DNA of 64,000 nucleotides from Stenotrophomonas maltophilia (GTDB taxonomy: Bacteria > Pseudomonadota > Gammaproteobacteria > Xanthomonadales > Xanthomonadaceae): NCBI RefSeq assembly GCF_003205835.1, contig NZ_CP029773.1, forward strand, positions 2,264,501 through 2,328,500, given 5' to 3'. The notes beneath the pieces were generated by a model, which worked only from the letters and a program-made list of their open reading frames with translations, made no database searches and was not told where the DNA came from. This document shows, in pieces, positions 1 to 9,310 of the stretch. Positions within the stretch are counted from its first letter, which is position 1. Each line of letters opens with the position of its first letter. Position numbers and translations under genes: made by a program.

Positions 1-890
1 TGAACTCCGCACTGCTGTCGCGCTGCCGCGTGCATGTGCTGGAAGGTGTTTCACCTACCGACATCGTCGAGGCGCTGGAGCGTGCGCTGGGTGACCGCGA
101 ACGCGGCCTGGGCGAGGAGGGCATCGAGGTCGCCCCCGAGCTGCTGCTGGAAATCGCGACCGCCGCCGACGGCGACGTGCGTCGTGCGTTGACCCTGCTG
201 GAAATCGCCGCCGAACTGGCGGGCGGGGAGGGTGGGCGTATCACGCCGCAGACCTTGACCCAGGTGCTGGCCGACCGGACCCGTCGCTTCGACAAGGGCG
301 GCGAGCAGTTCTACGACCAGATCTCGGCGCTGCATAAATCCGTGCGCAGCTCCAACCCGGATGCCGCGCTGTACTGGCTGACCCGCATGCTCGATGGCGG
401 CTGCGATCCGTCCTACCTGGCGCGCCGGCTGACTCGCATGGCGATCGAGGACATCGGCCTGGCCGATCCGCGTGCGCAGAGCATGGCGCTGGAGGCCTGG
501 GACATCTACGAGCGGCTGGGCAGTCCGGAAGGCGAACTCGCGTTCGCTCAGTTGGTGCTGTACCTGGCCAGTACGGCGAAGTCGAATGCCGGCTATGCCG
601 CCTTCAACCAGGCCAAGGCCGACGTGCGCGAGAGTGGTACCGAAGAGGTGCCGCTGCACCTGCGCAATGCGCCGACCAAGCTGATGAAGGAGCTGGGCTA
701 CGGCGCCGAATACCAGTACGACCATGACGCCGAAGGCGGCATCGCACTGGACCAGACCGGTTTCCCGGATGCGATGGGCGAACGCGTGTATTACAACCCG
801 GTGCCGCGCGGCCTGGAAATCAAGCTGAAGGAAAAGCTGGATCGGCTGCGCGCCGAGCGCGAGGCGGCAAGGGCGGCAAAGGGCCGCTGA
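1..890 (+). CDS. rarA: Replication-associated recombination protein A (RarA/MgsA), 3' part
   Basis: The reading frame is open from the first base of the window (frame starting at base 3) to the stop at 890, so the 5' part with the Walker motifs lies outside. The first visible residues, NSALLSRCRVHVL, are the AAA+ arginine-finger region of RarA. The rest carries the family's C-terminal region (RRFDKGGEQFYDQISALHKSVR, MLDGGCDP, RMAIEDIGLADPRA) and the final helical tetramerisation domain with the conserved stretch YYNPVPRG. RarA is a clamp-loader-like ATPase that acts at stalled replication forks. A shorter paralogue lies at 52934-53995 and lacks this C-terminal domain. Confidence 0.93.
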   Translation, partial: NSALLSRCRVHVLEGVSPTDIVEALERALGDRERGLGEEGIEVAPELLLEIATAADGDVRRALTLLEIAAELAGGEGGRITPQTLTQVLADRTRRFDKGGEQFYDQISALHKSVRSSNPDAALYWLTRMLDGGCDPSYLARRLTRMAIEDIGLADPRAQSMALEAWDIYERLGSPEGELAFAQLVLYLASTAKSNAGYAAFNQAKADVRESGTEEVPLHLRNAPTKLMKELGYGAEYQYDHDAEGGIALDQTGFPDAMGERVYYNPVPRGLEIKLKEKLDRLRAEREAARAAKGR

Positions 891-904
891 CCCAGCTCTT
901 GCAG

Positions 905-980
905 AGTCGAGCCATGCTCGACTTCGCTCTTGCGCGGGTTACGGGTGCCTTCTGGAGCAGCAGCCGAGCATGGCTCGGCT
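905..980. repeat. Pair of inverted REP (SMAG-like) palindromes
   Basis: Two palindromes lie in opposite orientation: 905-923 (AGTCGAGC-CAT-GCTCGACT) and 962-980 (AGCCGAGC-ATG-GCTCGGCT). Their core matches the palindrome at 2614-2637, which ends in GTAG like the SMAG repeats of Stenotrophomonas maltophilia. They fill the gap after rarA, where a folded dimer could protect or end the transcript. No gene is visible between 891 and 1190. Calling them SMAG is inference from the core and the GTAG end. Confidence 0.7.
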
Positions 981-1061
981 CTTATCTCTTCCGACTCTGG
1001 CACCTTAGGTGCCGAGAGCCCGGCGCGGACGACCGTTCGGCTCTAGGTCTTTTCGATCGCT

Positions 1062-1070
1062 CTGTAGCAA
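1062..1070 (+). repeat. Left subterminal inverted repeat of the IS
   Basis: CTGTAGCAA is the exact reverse complement of 2114-2122. It sits about 120 bases before the transposase start, so the longer non-coding flank of this element is the 5' one. Confidence 0.7.
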
Positions 1071-2105
<1,035 letters not shown>

Positions 2106-2113
2106 CAAGACAG

Positions 2114-2122
2114 TTGCTACAG
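2114..2122 (+). repeat. Right subterminal inverted repeat of the IS
   Basis: TTGCTACAG, only nine bases after the transposase stop, is the exact complement of the left repeat. A decayed REP half begins about 12 bases further on. Confidence 0.7.
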
Positions 2123-2215
2123 GGGGCAATGGCAGTCGAGCATGGTTCGTCGCCACATTGTCCTGTGCGCCTGCATTTGGCACACTCCGCGGCTTCTCTT
2201 TCAAGGATCGATGCC

Positions 2216-2605
2216 GTGCAGGAAATGATTCTGCCGTTGAAGCGCTACGCCCAGTTCGAGGGCCGCGCCAACCGCCGCGAGTACTGGATGTACCAGCTGT
2301 TCCTGTTCCTGGTCGCAGCCGCGGTGATGCTGCTCGCCGGTGTGCTGGCGATCCTCCTGCGCAACAGCCCCGATGCGCTGGCCGGCATTCTGATCGGCAT
2401 GGTGGTACTGCTGGGCGTGATGTGGCTGGCCACGATCGTGCCGCTGATTGCCGTGACCGTACGCCGCCTGCATGACTGCAATCAGTCGGGCTGGCTGTTC
2501 CTGCTGGCGCTGGTGCCGGGCGGTGGCATTGTGATCATGATCTTCTCGCTGCTGCCGGGCACGCCGCAGGAGAACGTGTACGGTCCGGTGCCCGCGGGGC
2601 CGTGA
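2216..2605 (+). CDS. DUF805 inner-membrane protein
   Basis: This 129-residue protein has the DUF805 signature near its N-terminus (KRYAQFEGRANRREYWMY) and the VRRLHDCNQSGWL motif before the last membrane segment. Three hydrophobic stretches are visible, around residues 28-50, 60-86 and 98-118. The start is taken as GTG 2216, eight bases after AAGGAT. ATG 2225, three codons later, has a poorer spacing. Family members (E. coli YhaH, YhaI) have no firmly known function. The gene stands alone between the insertion sequence and a REP plus terminator. Confidence 0.85.
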   Translation: MQEMILPLKRYAQFEGRANRREYWMYQLFLFLVAAAVMLLAGVLAILLRNSPDALAGILIGMVVLLGVMWLATIVPLIAVTVRRLHDCNQSGWLFLLALVPGGGIVIMIFSLLPGTPQENVYGPVPAGP

Positions 2606-2613
2606 GGCTGCGG

Positions 2614-2637
2614 GAGTCGAGCATGGCTCGACTCTAC
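2614..2637 (-). repeat. SMAG-type REP palindrome with GTAG end
   Basis: Read on the minus strand from 2637 it begins GTAG and continues with GAGTCGAGC, a three-base loop and GCTCGACTC. The GTAG at one end of a palindrome defines the SMAG repeats of S. maltophilia. It sits just after the DUF805 stop. Confidence 0.75.
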
Positions 2638-2651
2638 CGGGGCAATGAACT

Positions 2652-2680
2652 GAAGCCGGCGTTTCGCCGGCTTCGTCATT
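2652..2680 (+). terminator. Rho-independent terminator after the DUF805 gene
   Basis: Ten-base perfect stem GAAGCCGGCG / CGCCGGCTTC (2652-2661 with 2665-2674), three-base loop TTT, followed by a T-rich tail at 2679-2683. Confidence 0.75.
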
Positions 2681-2730
2681 TTCATGGGGGTGTCGGTTGC
2701 GCGAGGCAGGATACCGGAGGGGCTGACGGC

Positions 2731-3567
2731 CTATGCAGCGCGTGCCGTTATGGGCAAGCCCAGTAGGCTGTCGTGGATGATGCCCCATTGCGGGTATTGG
2801 CTATCGTGCAGCTTGACGTCAACAAAGCCGGCTTCCCCCAGCAATCGCACCAGGTGAGGATACGAATAGATCCTCAGTTCCAAAGTTGAGCCGTCACCAC
2901 CATGGAAGGACAGGTCAGAGAATCGTTGCTCCCTGCCATCGCTGGTGATGTTGACAAGAACCCGATCCGCACCTTTGCCCTCGATCCGGTAGTCGTTGAG
3001 CTCAGGGAAGTGCTCAATCGTGACCTCGTGAAATCCATAGGGAACGGTGAGCACGAGCAGCCCGCCCGGCTTCAGCAATGCCCGCAGGTTTTCGAGCGTG
3101 CGCTCGCAGGGTCCATCCACGTGTTCCAGCACATCGGAGCTGACAACAAAGTCATATTTTCCCAGGTAGTGTGCGGCTGGGTGACGGATGTCCAGCATGG
3201 GGCGCTTGTGGAAGTAGGTATTGATGTAATCGAACTTGCGCCGCAGGGCACTAGTGTAGATATGGGCGTCGGTCATGCCGATTCCCTTGATCTGTCCGCG
3301 CCTGGGGGTCCGCTCAAGCACGCGGATCTCCCGCGCTTGGTCCAATTCCGACTGCAGGGCTGCCATGAGGGCACGGAAGCGCAGCGTTGATCCGCAGCCA
3401 ATACAGCTGCGGGTATCCCTTTCGGCGATGGCCTCGCGGGATGCTCGCAGGCGGAAACCGCAGATGTTGCAGGCGGGCCTCTCGGTGGTCGGGATGCTCA
3501 CGGGGAAGACGTGTGGGCGAATCGTGTCGAGCCCTTTTCGGGCAAGGCTGCGGCAAATGGCGTACAC
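2731..3567 (-). CDS. Class I SAM-dependent methyltransferase with N-terminal zinc ribbon
   Basis: The protein begins with a four-cysteine ribbon (C33-x2-C36 and C55-x2-C58) and continues with a Rossmann methyltransferase fold. DFVVSSDVLEHVDGP matches the post-II acidic loop and LKPGGLLVLTVPYG matches motif III. The glycine-rich SAM motif I is degenerate (IRVLERTPRRG). GTG 3567 was chosen because AGGGA lies ten bases upstream; an ATG at 3669 would add 34 residues without a ribosome site. Base composition looks clearly less GC-rich than its neighbours and an insertion sequence lies nearby, so transfer is plausible. The substrate is unknown; relatives often occur in sugar or surface-polymer loci, but none is here. 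Confidence 0.75.
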   Translation of the reverse strand: MYAICRSLARKGLDTIRPHVFPVSIPTTERPACNICGFRLRASREAIAERDTRSCIGCGSTLRFRALMAALQSELDQAREIRVLERTPRRGQIKGIGMTDAHIYTSALRRKFDYINTYFHKRPMLDIRHPAAHYLGKYDFVVSSDVLEHVDGPCERTLENLRALLKPGGLLVLTVPYGFHEVTIEHFPELNDYRIEGKGADRVLVNITSDGREQRFSDLSFHGGDGSTLELRIYSYPHLVRLLGEAGFVDVKLHDSQYPQWGIIHDSLLGLPITARAA

Positions 3568-3699
3568 GCTATGACAGTCCCTGTTCTTGTTGATGCCGCC
3601 TAGCTTGCCGTATGGCCTTGGCGCGAATCCAGCCTGCCGATTACCTCGTTTCGTGCCGAAGGTCCCCATGCGCGCGTGATACACAGTGTGACGTTTGAT

Positions 3700-3719
3700 C
3701 GATGTGATAATCATTCGCG
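3700..3719. promoter_or_regulatory. Putative Fur box before the iron unit
   Basis: GATAATCATT at 3706-3715 is a ten-base exact match to the core of the Fur consensus, with poorer agreement on the outer arms. It lies about 60 bases before the esterase start. The genes that follow (siderophore-type esterase, YncE-like protein, heme transporter) are all of classes that Fur controls, which supports the reading. Confidence 0.6.
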
Positions 3720-3779
3720 TTTGAGGTAGACTGCGGTCCCTTGTGAACCGGCGGCCGTGGGCCGCTTCTGCCGCCGCTG

Positions 3780-4808
3780 ATGAAGCATTTCGTCCTGCCT
3801 TCGCGCCGGGGCCGGTTGGCCCGCGGCCTGGCCGCCTTGATGATGGGTCTGCTCCTGGCCACCCCGTACGCCCATGCACAGCAGCGCAATCCGCTGCAGA
3901 AGATCGGCCACACCGTGCTCGACGAGCCCGCGGCCAGCTATCGCTTTGAGCATTTCGTGGTGGACAGCCCGGACCAGCAGCGCCGCTGGCGGGTGAACCT
4001 GGCGATCCCGGCCAAGGCCGGCAAGACGCCGCTGCCGGTGCTGTACGCGCTGGACGGCAACGCCGTGGCCATGGTGCTGGATCAGCCGTTGCTGGCCGAG
4101 CTGGCCGCACGCAAGGCGCCGCCGGTGCTGGTGCTGATCGGCTACGACAACGACCTGCGCATCGATTCCAAGGCACGCACCCGCGACTACACCGCGTGGA
4201 TCGACCGTGCCGATGACGAGAGCGGTACGACCCAGGCGGTCGGCGGTGGCGCCGCAGCCTTCCTGGATGTGATCGAACGCCGCATCAAGCCGGAAGTCGA
4301 GCGTCGCGCACGCATCGATACGCAGCAGCAAGCGCTGTGGGGTCACTCGCTGGGCGGGTTGTTCGTGCTCAATGCGTTGTACACCCGCCCCGCCGCCTTC
4401 CAGTCCTATCTGGCCGCCAGTCCATCGCTGTGGTGGAGCCAGGGCGCGGCCCTGGGTGATCCAGAACAGCAGTTCGTGCAGAACGCGCATGGCCAGCCGG
4501 CAAAGCTCTGGCTGATGCTGGGCGGCGCCGAGCGTGTCGGTGATCGCGGCAAGCGCGACATGAACAATCCGCGCGTGGTCGCACACCTGCGCCGCATCGG
4601 TGGCGCAACCCCGGATGCGGCGATGCAGCTGTCCGAACGGTTGGCCAAGGTGCCGGGCATGCGCGTGCAGTACCGTGAGTTCGACGGCCTCGGCCACGGC
4701 CCGATGCTGCCGGCGTCGTTCCATGCCGCGCTGCATGAGCTGTACGGCGTCACTGACCGCAGCGCCAGCGATGGCGCGCCCAACGGTGGTGACAACGCCG
4801 CCGAATGA
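3780..4808 (+). CDS. Periplasmic siderophore-type esterase (IroE/Fes-like alpha/beta hydrolase)
   Basis: The 342-residue protein starts with a signal peptide (two arginine pairs, then LAALMMGLLLATPYAHA). It belongs to the esterase D / IroE group: the nucleophile elbow is GHSLGG, followed by AASPSLWW, and a late histidine in DGLGHGPM completes the triad. IroE-type enzymes cleave catecholate siderophores such as enterobactin in the periplasm. Its place behind a Fur-like box and ahead of a heme transporter fits an iron role. The natural substrate cannot be read from the sequence. The C-terminal tail is rich in Asp, Asn and Gly and probably disordered. Confidence 0.85.
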   Translation: MKHFVLPSRRGRLARGLAALMMGLLLATPYAHAQQRNPLQKIGHTVLDEPAASYRFEHFVVDSPDQQRRWRVNLAIPAKAGKTPLPVLYALDGNAVAMVLDQPLLAELAARKAPPVLVLIGYDNDLRIDSKARTRDYTAWIDRADDESGTTQAVGGGAAAFLDVIERRIKPEVERRARIDTQQQALWGHSLGGLFVLNALYTRPAAFQSYLAASPSLWWSQGAALGDPEQQFVQNAHGQPAKLWLMLGGAERVGDRGKRDMNNPRVVAHLRRIGGATPDAAMQLSERLAKVPGMRVQYREFDGLGHGPMLPASFHAALHELYGVTDRSASDGAPNGGDNAAE

Positions 4809-4930
4809 ATCCCTTCGCACGCGATGCCGTGCGACCCCACTACCCAGGCGAGGCTGCCGACGTGCAGCGGCCCAGGCAACCGATGACTCCCGCGCCACGT
4901 GGCGCGGCCTACGTGTGCAAGGAGCCTTCC

Positions 4931-6307
4931 ATGTCGTTCCGTCCGTCTTTCCGTCTCACTTCCCTCGCCGCCGGCCTGTTGCTGGCGGTGACCGCCACCG
5001 CGCAGCCGGTGTTCGATCAGCCGGCCAACGCCACCTTCAAGGGTGAGGTCGTCTCACGCGGTGAGAACGTGGTTCCCGGCAGCACTGCCGACGTGGTCGG
5101 TCGCGGTTTCGTGCCGGGCCAGAAAGTCAGCCTGTTGCGTGGCGACAGCGTGCTCAACACGCAGCCGCTGGTGGTCGATGCCGATGGCAACTTCAAGACC
5201 CAGCTGAGCATTCCGGCCGACGCGGTGCCGGGCACCCACCCGGTGGTGGTGCGCGCCAGCCAGCCGGCTGCAGCCACCGTGCTGAAGCTGCGCGTCTCGC
5301 CGCAACTGCCGCTGTCCGGCCAGGCGCAGTTCGCCACCCAGTCCAACAAGCTGGTGCCGGGCCTGTATCAGTCCGCCTACAGCGCCGCCAGCAACGCGGT
5401 ATTCGTGACCTCGGCCGTGGGCCGCCCGCCGGTGACCCAGTCGCAGCTGCTGAAGCTGGACCCGAAGTCGCTGAAGGTGACCAAGGCGATCACCCCGGCG
5501 CAGGTGCCGGGCAGCACCAATGGTGCGGTGTACGCGGTCTACGGCGTGGGCGTGGATGACACCAATGGCAATGTCTGGGTCACCAATACCCGCCAGAACT
5601 CCATCGCGGTCTACCGCCAGAAGGATCTGTCGCTGGTCCACCAGTTCCCGGTCGATGCCGTGCCGCACGCGCGCGACGTAGTGGTTGATGGCACCCACGG
5701 CAAGGTGTTCGCCTCGGCCACGGGTGAGGACCACCTGTCGGTGTTCGACGCCAAGACCCTCAAGGAGCTGCCGGCGGTGACGCTGGAGTCCGGCGTGGAC
5801 GACGGCAAGTTCACTCCGATGAGCCTGGTGCTGGACGAGAAGGGCGGCAAGCTGTTCACCGTCAGCATCGGCACCCCGGAAGCGGCGGTGATCGACGTGG
5901 CCAGCGGCAAGGTCGAGAAGGTCATTGACCTGGGCAATTCGATCAGCGCCTCGGGCGTGGCCTTCGACGCAGCGCGCAACCGCCTGTACGTGGCCTCGCA
6001 GGGCACCGACAACCTGCTGATCGTCGATGTGGCCGCCGGCAAGGTACTGCATGACGTGCCGGTCGGCGCCGGCGCGCTGAACGTCGCCTTCGATGATGTC
6101 TCCGGCCTGGCCTACGTCAGCAACCGTGGCGCTGGCACGGTCACCGTGGTGAACGGTGACGGCAAGGTGGTCGCCAACCTCGACGGTGGCACGCTGCCGA
6201 ACCATGTCCGCGCCGACGGCAAGGGCAACGTGTTCGCAGTGAACAAGTCGCGCGGCGCCGAAGACCCGAAGGGTGACCGCATCACCCGCATCACCCCGAA
6301 GCAGTAA
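4931..6307 (+). CDS. Exported YncE-like beta-propeller protein with N-terminal Ig-like domain
   Basis: The start at 4931 has a strong ribosome site (AAGGAG, 4919-4924). Residues 1-25 are a signal peptide ending TATAQP. Residues of about 30-125 look like an immunoglobulin-like domain (VPGSTADVVGRGF, FKTQLSIPADAVPGTHPVVV). The remainder consists of repeated propeller blades with motifs such as NVWVTNTRQNSIAVY, RLYVASQGTDNLLIVDV and LAYVSNRGAGTVTVV. E. coli YncE is a periplasmic propeller controlled by Fur, which agrees with the location. Its biochemical job is unknown. It lies in the same direction and spacing as the esterase and hmuTUV. Confidence 0.85.
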   Translation: MSFRPSFRLTSLAAGLLLAVTATAQPVFDQPANATFKGEVVSRGENVVPGSTADVVGRGFVPGQKVSLLRGDSVLNTQPLVVDADGNFKTQLSIPADAVPGTHPVVVRASQPAAATVLKLRVSPQLPLSGQAQFATQSNKLVPGLYQSAYSAASNAVFVTSAVGRPPVTQSQLLKLDPKSLKVTKAITPAQVPGSTNGAVYAVYGVGVDDTNGNVWVTNTRQNSIAVYRQKDLSLVHQFPVDAVPHARDVVVDGTHGKVFASATGEDHLSVFDAKTLKELPAVTLESGVDDGKFTPMSLVLDEKGGKLFTVSIGTPEAAVIDVASGKVEKVIDLGNSISASGVAFDAARNRLYVASQGTDNLLIVDVAAGKVLHDVPVGAGALNVAFDDVSGLAYVSNRGAGTVTVVNGDGKVVANLDGGTLPNHVRADGKGNVFAVNKSRGAEDPKGDRITRITPKQ

Positions 6308-6358
6308 GTCACACGGCGGGGCGACGTGCGCGTCGCCCTGCCAGCAAGGAGAACGAGC

Positions 6359-7405
6359 ATGAACATCGCGTCCCGTCTGCGCCTGTGCGCACTTCCGTTG
6401 GCTGTCTCGCTGGCACTGGCTGCCTGTGGCGGTTCATCGACGCCCTCGGACACCGGCAAGCCGGCTGGGCCTGCCGCCGCGACCGCGGCTGACGAAGTTG
6501 CATTGCCGGCTGGCTGGCAGCGCGTGGCCGGCACCGATATGCCGGCCGTGCGCGACCAGAAGGCCGTGCTGCCGGCCAAGGTGCATTCCGATGACGGCGC
6601 CGACGTCGAGGTGGCCGATACCAGCCGCATCATCGCCGGTGGTGACGACGTGATCGCGGTGATCGAAGCGCTGGGACTGGACAAGCAGGTGTTCGCCGCG
6701 CCGACCAACACCACCACCCGGGCCGGCCTGGCCGCGCCGCACCAGTTCCTGTTCAACCGCACCACGGGCGTGGAAGGCGTGCTGAGCCTGAAGGGCTCGC
6801 TGTTCCTCGGCAACAGCCTGCGCCGCCATACCGAGCTGGCCAGGAAACTGCGCGAAGTGGGTGAACCGGCCGTGGTCATCGACGACCTGCAGCCAGCGCC
6901 GGACAAGGTGCGCAAGGTCGCCGCCGCACTAGGGCTGGCCGAGGCAGGGCAGGCGCTTGCCACGCAGGTGCAGCGTCAGCTCGACGAGGCTGCAGCGATT
7001 GGCAAGGGCCTGGGCCATGCGCCACGACTGATCCACGTCTCGGCCACCGGCGCCGGTGGCGCGCCGACCGTGGCCGGTGCTGACAGTGCGTCGGCGCAGC
7101 TGATCGCCCTGGCCGGCGGCGTCAACATCGGTACCGAAGCGGGAGTGAAGAACTACTCGCAGCTGAGCAATGAGGGCGTGGTCGCGGCGGCACCGGAGGT
7201 GATCCTGGTGACCGAGCATGACCTGCAGTTGTTCGGCGGCGCCGAGGGCCTGTGGAAGTCCTACCCGACGCTGAAGCAGACCCCGGCCGGGCAGGCCAAC
7301 CGGGTCTGGGTGATGCCGGATGTGCAGCTGAAGTACACCAGTGTCGGCTCCGGTGCTGGCGCGCTGGCGCTGGCCAAGGCCCTGGCGGCGTTGCCGAAGG
7401 CATGA
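6359..7405 (+). CDS. hmuT: Heme ABC transporter substrate-binding lipoprotein HmuT
   Basis: ATG 6359 follows AAGGAG (6346-6351). The first 22 residues form a lipoprotein signal peptide with lipobox LAAC. The rest is a class III periplasmic binding protein of the HmuT/PhuT type: DTSRIIAGGDDVIAVIEALGL near the N-terminus, and the late block VVAAAPEVILVTEHDL. It would take heme or an iron chelate in the periplasm and hand it to the permease encoded next. Its stop overlaps the hmuU start by four bases (ATGA). Heme is the likely ligand by family; an iron-siderophore is the alternative. Confidence 0.87.
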   Translation: MNIASRLRLCALPLAVSLALAACGGSSTPSDTGKPAGPAAATAADEVALPAGWQRVAGTDMPAVRDQKAVLPAKVHSDDGADVEVADTSRIIAGGDDVIAVIEALGLDKQVFAAPTNTTTRAGLAAPHQFLFNRTTGVEGVLSLKGSLFLGNSLRRHTELARKLREVGEPAVVIDDLQPAPDKVRKVAAALGLAEAGQALATQVQRQLDEAAAIGKGLGHAPRLIHVSATGAGGAPTVAGADSASAQLIALAGGVNIGTEAGVKNYSQLSNEGVVAAAPEVILVTEHDLQLFGGAEGLWKSYPTLKQTPAGQANRVWVMPDVQLKYTSVGSGAGALALAKALAALPKA

Positions 7406-8445
7406 GTCCGGCGGATCGGCGCCGCCGTCGCGGGCGGACGATGTTGCTGGTGGCGTTGCTGGCACTGCTGGGGGCGGTGCTGGCTTCATTCGCCGTCGGC
7501 CCGCTGCGGCTGCCGCCGCTGGAGGTGGTGCAGGCGCTGGGTGTGAAGCTGGGACTGCTTGATCCGCAGGCGGTCAGCAGTCGTGACCTGGCCGTGGTCT
7601 GGCAGCTGCGCATTCCGCGCGCCCTGTTGGGCGCAATGGTTGGTGCCTCGCTGGCGATGGCCGGTGCCAGCCTGCAGGGATTGTTCGGCAACCCGCTGGC
7701 CGATCCCGGTATCGTCGGTGTCAGCCAGGGTGCTGCGCTGGGTGCGGTCGCTGCCATTGTTCTCGGCGCCGCGGGCGCTGCCGGCTGGCTGGTGCCGGTG
7801 GCCGCGTTCGCTGGCGGCGCACTGGCAATCGGCCTGACCTACGCCTTGGCCCGGCCCGGCAAGGGTACGGGCAACGCCACGCTGCTGCTGGTCGGCATCG
7901 CGATGGCCGCGTTCTGCTCGGCGTTGATCGGTTTCCTTACATACATCGCCAGCGAGAGCGAGCTGCAGTCGCTGGTGTTCTGGCAGATGGGCTCGCTGGC
8001 GCGCGCCAACTGGGCCGATGTAGCGGCCGTGGTGCCGTTGTTCGCCATCGGTGTATTCGCGCTGCAGCGACTGGCTACGCCGTTGGACATGCTGGCGTTG
8101 GGTGAGCGCCAGGCACAGCACCTCGGGCTGGATGTCACCCGCACGCGGCGTCGCCTGGTGGCGTTCAGTGCGCTGCTGGTGGGTGCGGCGGTGGCGTTTG
8201 CGGGCTCGATCAGCTTCGTCGGCCTGGTGGTGCCGCACGTGGCGCGCCTGCTGGTCGGCCCTGGTCATCGCTGGCTGCTGCCGTTGTCCGGGCTGCTCGG
8301 TGCGCTGCTGATCGTGGTGGCCGACACCGCCGCGCGCACATTGGATCCGCCGGCGGAGATTCCGCTGGGCCTGTTCTCGGCTGCGCTGGGCGCACCGTTC
8401 TTCCTCTGGCTGGTGCTGCAGCAGCGCCGCAAGGCCGCTCCATGA
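7402..8445 (+). CDS. hmuU: Heme ABC transporter permease HmuU (FecCD family)
   Basis: A 347-residue, strongly hydrophobic protein with the FecCD/BtuC signatures: RIPRALLGAMVGASLAMAGA, GNPLADPGIVGVSQGA, FVGLVVPHVARLLVGPGHR and, at the end, EIPLGLFSAALGAPFFLWLV. About ten membrane helices can be placed. It overlaps hmuT and hmuV by four bases at each end, so the three genes form one translationally coupled unit. Two copies of such a permease normally pair with two ATPases in the inner membrane. Confidence 0.9.
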   Translation: MSPADRRRRRGRTMLLVALLALLGAVLASFAVGPLRLPPLEVVQALGVKLGLLDPQAVSSRDLAVVWQLRIPRALLGAMVGASLAMAGASLQGLFGNPLADPGIVGVSQGAALGAVAAIVLGAAGAAGWLVPVAAFAGGALAIGLTYALARPGKGTGNATLLLVGIAMAAFCSALIGFLTYIASESELQSLVFWQMGSLARANWADVAAVVPLFAIGVFALQRLATPLDMLALGERQAQHLGLDVTRTRRRLVAFSALLVGAAVAFAGSISFVGLVVPHVARLLVGPGHRWLLPLSGLLGALLIVVADTAARTLDPPAEIPLGLFSAALGAPFFLWLVLQQRRKAAP

Positions 8446-9203
8446 GCGGGCTGTTGAAGCTGCACGAGGTGGTGGTGCGCCGCCAGCAGCGCGAGATCCT
8501 GCATGGCATCTCGCTGGCGTTCGAACCGGGTACGGTCACCGCGCTGGTGGGCCCGAATGGCGCGGGCAAGTCCACGTTGTTGGCGGTCGCCGCCGGTGAC
8601 CTGCGCGTTGACGCGGGCGAAGTCAGTCTGCTGGGCCGGCCGCTGGCCAGCTACAAGGCCGGACCACTGGCGCGCGAGCGCGCGGTGATGCCACAGGAGC
8701 ATGGCGTGCGTTTCGCCTTCAGCGTGGAGGAAGTGGTGGCGATGGGACGGTTGCCGCATCCGCCGGATCCGGTGGCGGACGACGCCCAGGTGGAAGCGGC
8801 GATCGATGCCGCCGAGCTGCAGGCGCTGCGCCTGCGTGAGGTGCAGCAGCTGTCCGGGGGCGAGTCCGCACGGACCACGTTCGCGCGCGTGCTGGCGCAG
8901 GACACGCCGCTGCTGTTGCTCGATGAACCGACCGCTGCGCTCGATCTGCGCCACCAGGAGCGCACGCTGCGCAGTGTGCGCTCCTGTGCCGAAGCGGGTG
9001 CGTGCGTGATCGTGGTGCTGCACGACCTGAATCTGGCCGCCGGCTATGCCGACCGCATCGTGCTGCTGGAGCAGGGCAGGGTGGCGGCAGACGGTACGCC
9101 GTTGCAGGTGCTGACCGAGGACAACCTGCACCGCGTGTACCAGCAGGATGTTGTGGTGCTGGAGCATCCACGGCGTGGGGTGCCGCTGGTGGTGGTCACG
9201 TGA
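8442..9203 (+). CDS. hmuV: Heme ABC transporter ATP-binding protein HmuV
   Basis: A 253-residue ABC ATPase. Walker A is GPNGAGKST (residues 37-45), the Q-loop is MPQEHGV, the signature is LSGGESAR, Walker B is LLLLDEPTAALD, and the switch histidine lies in VVLHDLNLAAGYADR. It matches the HmuV/BtuD branch that energises FecCD permeases. It is the last gene of the iron unit, and no clear terminator follows before the lipoprotein gene at 9311. Confidence 0.92.
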   Translation: MSGLLKLHEVVVRRQQREILHGISLAFEPGTVTALVGPNGAGKSTLLAVAAGDLRVDAGEVSLLGRPLASYKAGPLARERAVMPQEHGVRFAFSVEEVVAMGRLPHPPDPVADDAQVEAAIDAAELQALRLREVQQLSGGESARTTFARVLAQDTPLLLLDEPTAALDLRHQERTLRSVRSCAEAGACVIVVLHDLNLAAGYADRIVLLEQGRVAADGTPLQVLTEDNLHRVYQQDVVVLEHPRRGVPLVVVT

Positions 9204-9310
9204 CGGTGTGAGGGCGTCGCGCTGGGCGCTTCTGACCGCGGCATCAGGCCCCTCAATGGCGCGGCGGCAGCGGATCCCGTATGCTCCGGCAGAACCAGGG
9301 GGCAAGCACG

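Noticed and set aside
3570..4176. N-terminal extension of the methyltransferase into the esterase region
   Set aside because: The extra residues are low-complexity Arg/Ala/Pro from the antisense of the esterase gene, and the extension would cross the Fur-like box.
5054..6205. 383-codon minus-strand frame opposite the YncE-like gene
   Set aside because: The plus-strand gene has a signal peptide, ribosome site and propeller repeats; the antisense product has none.
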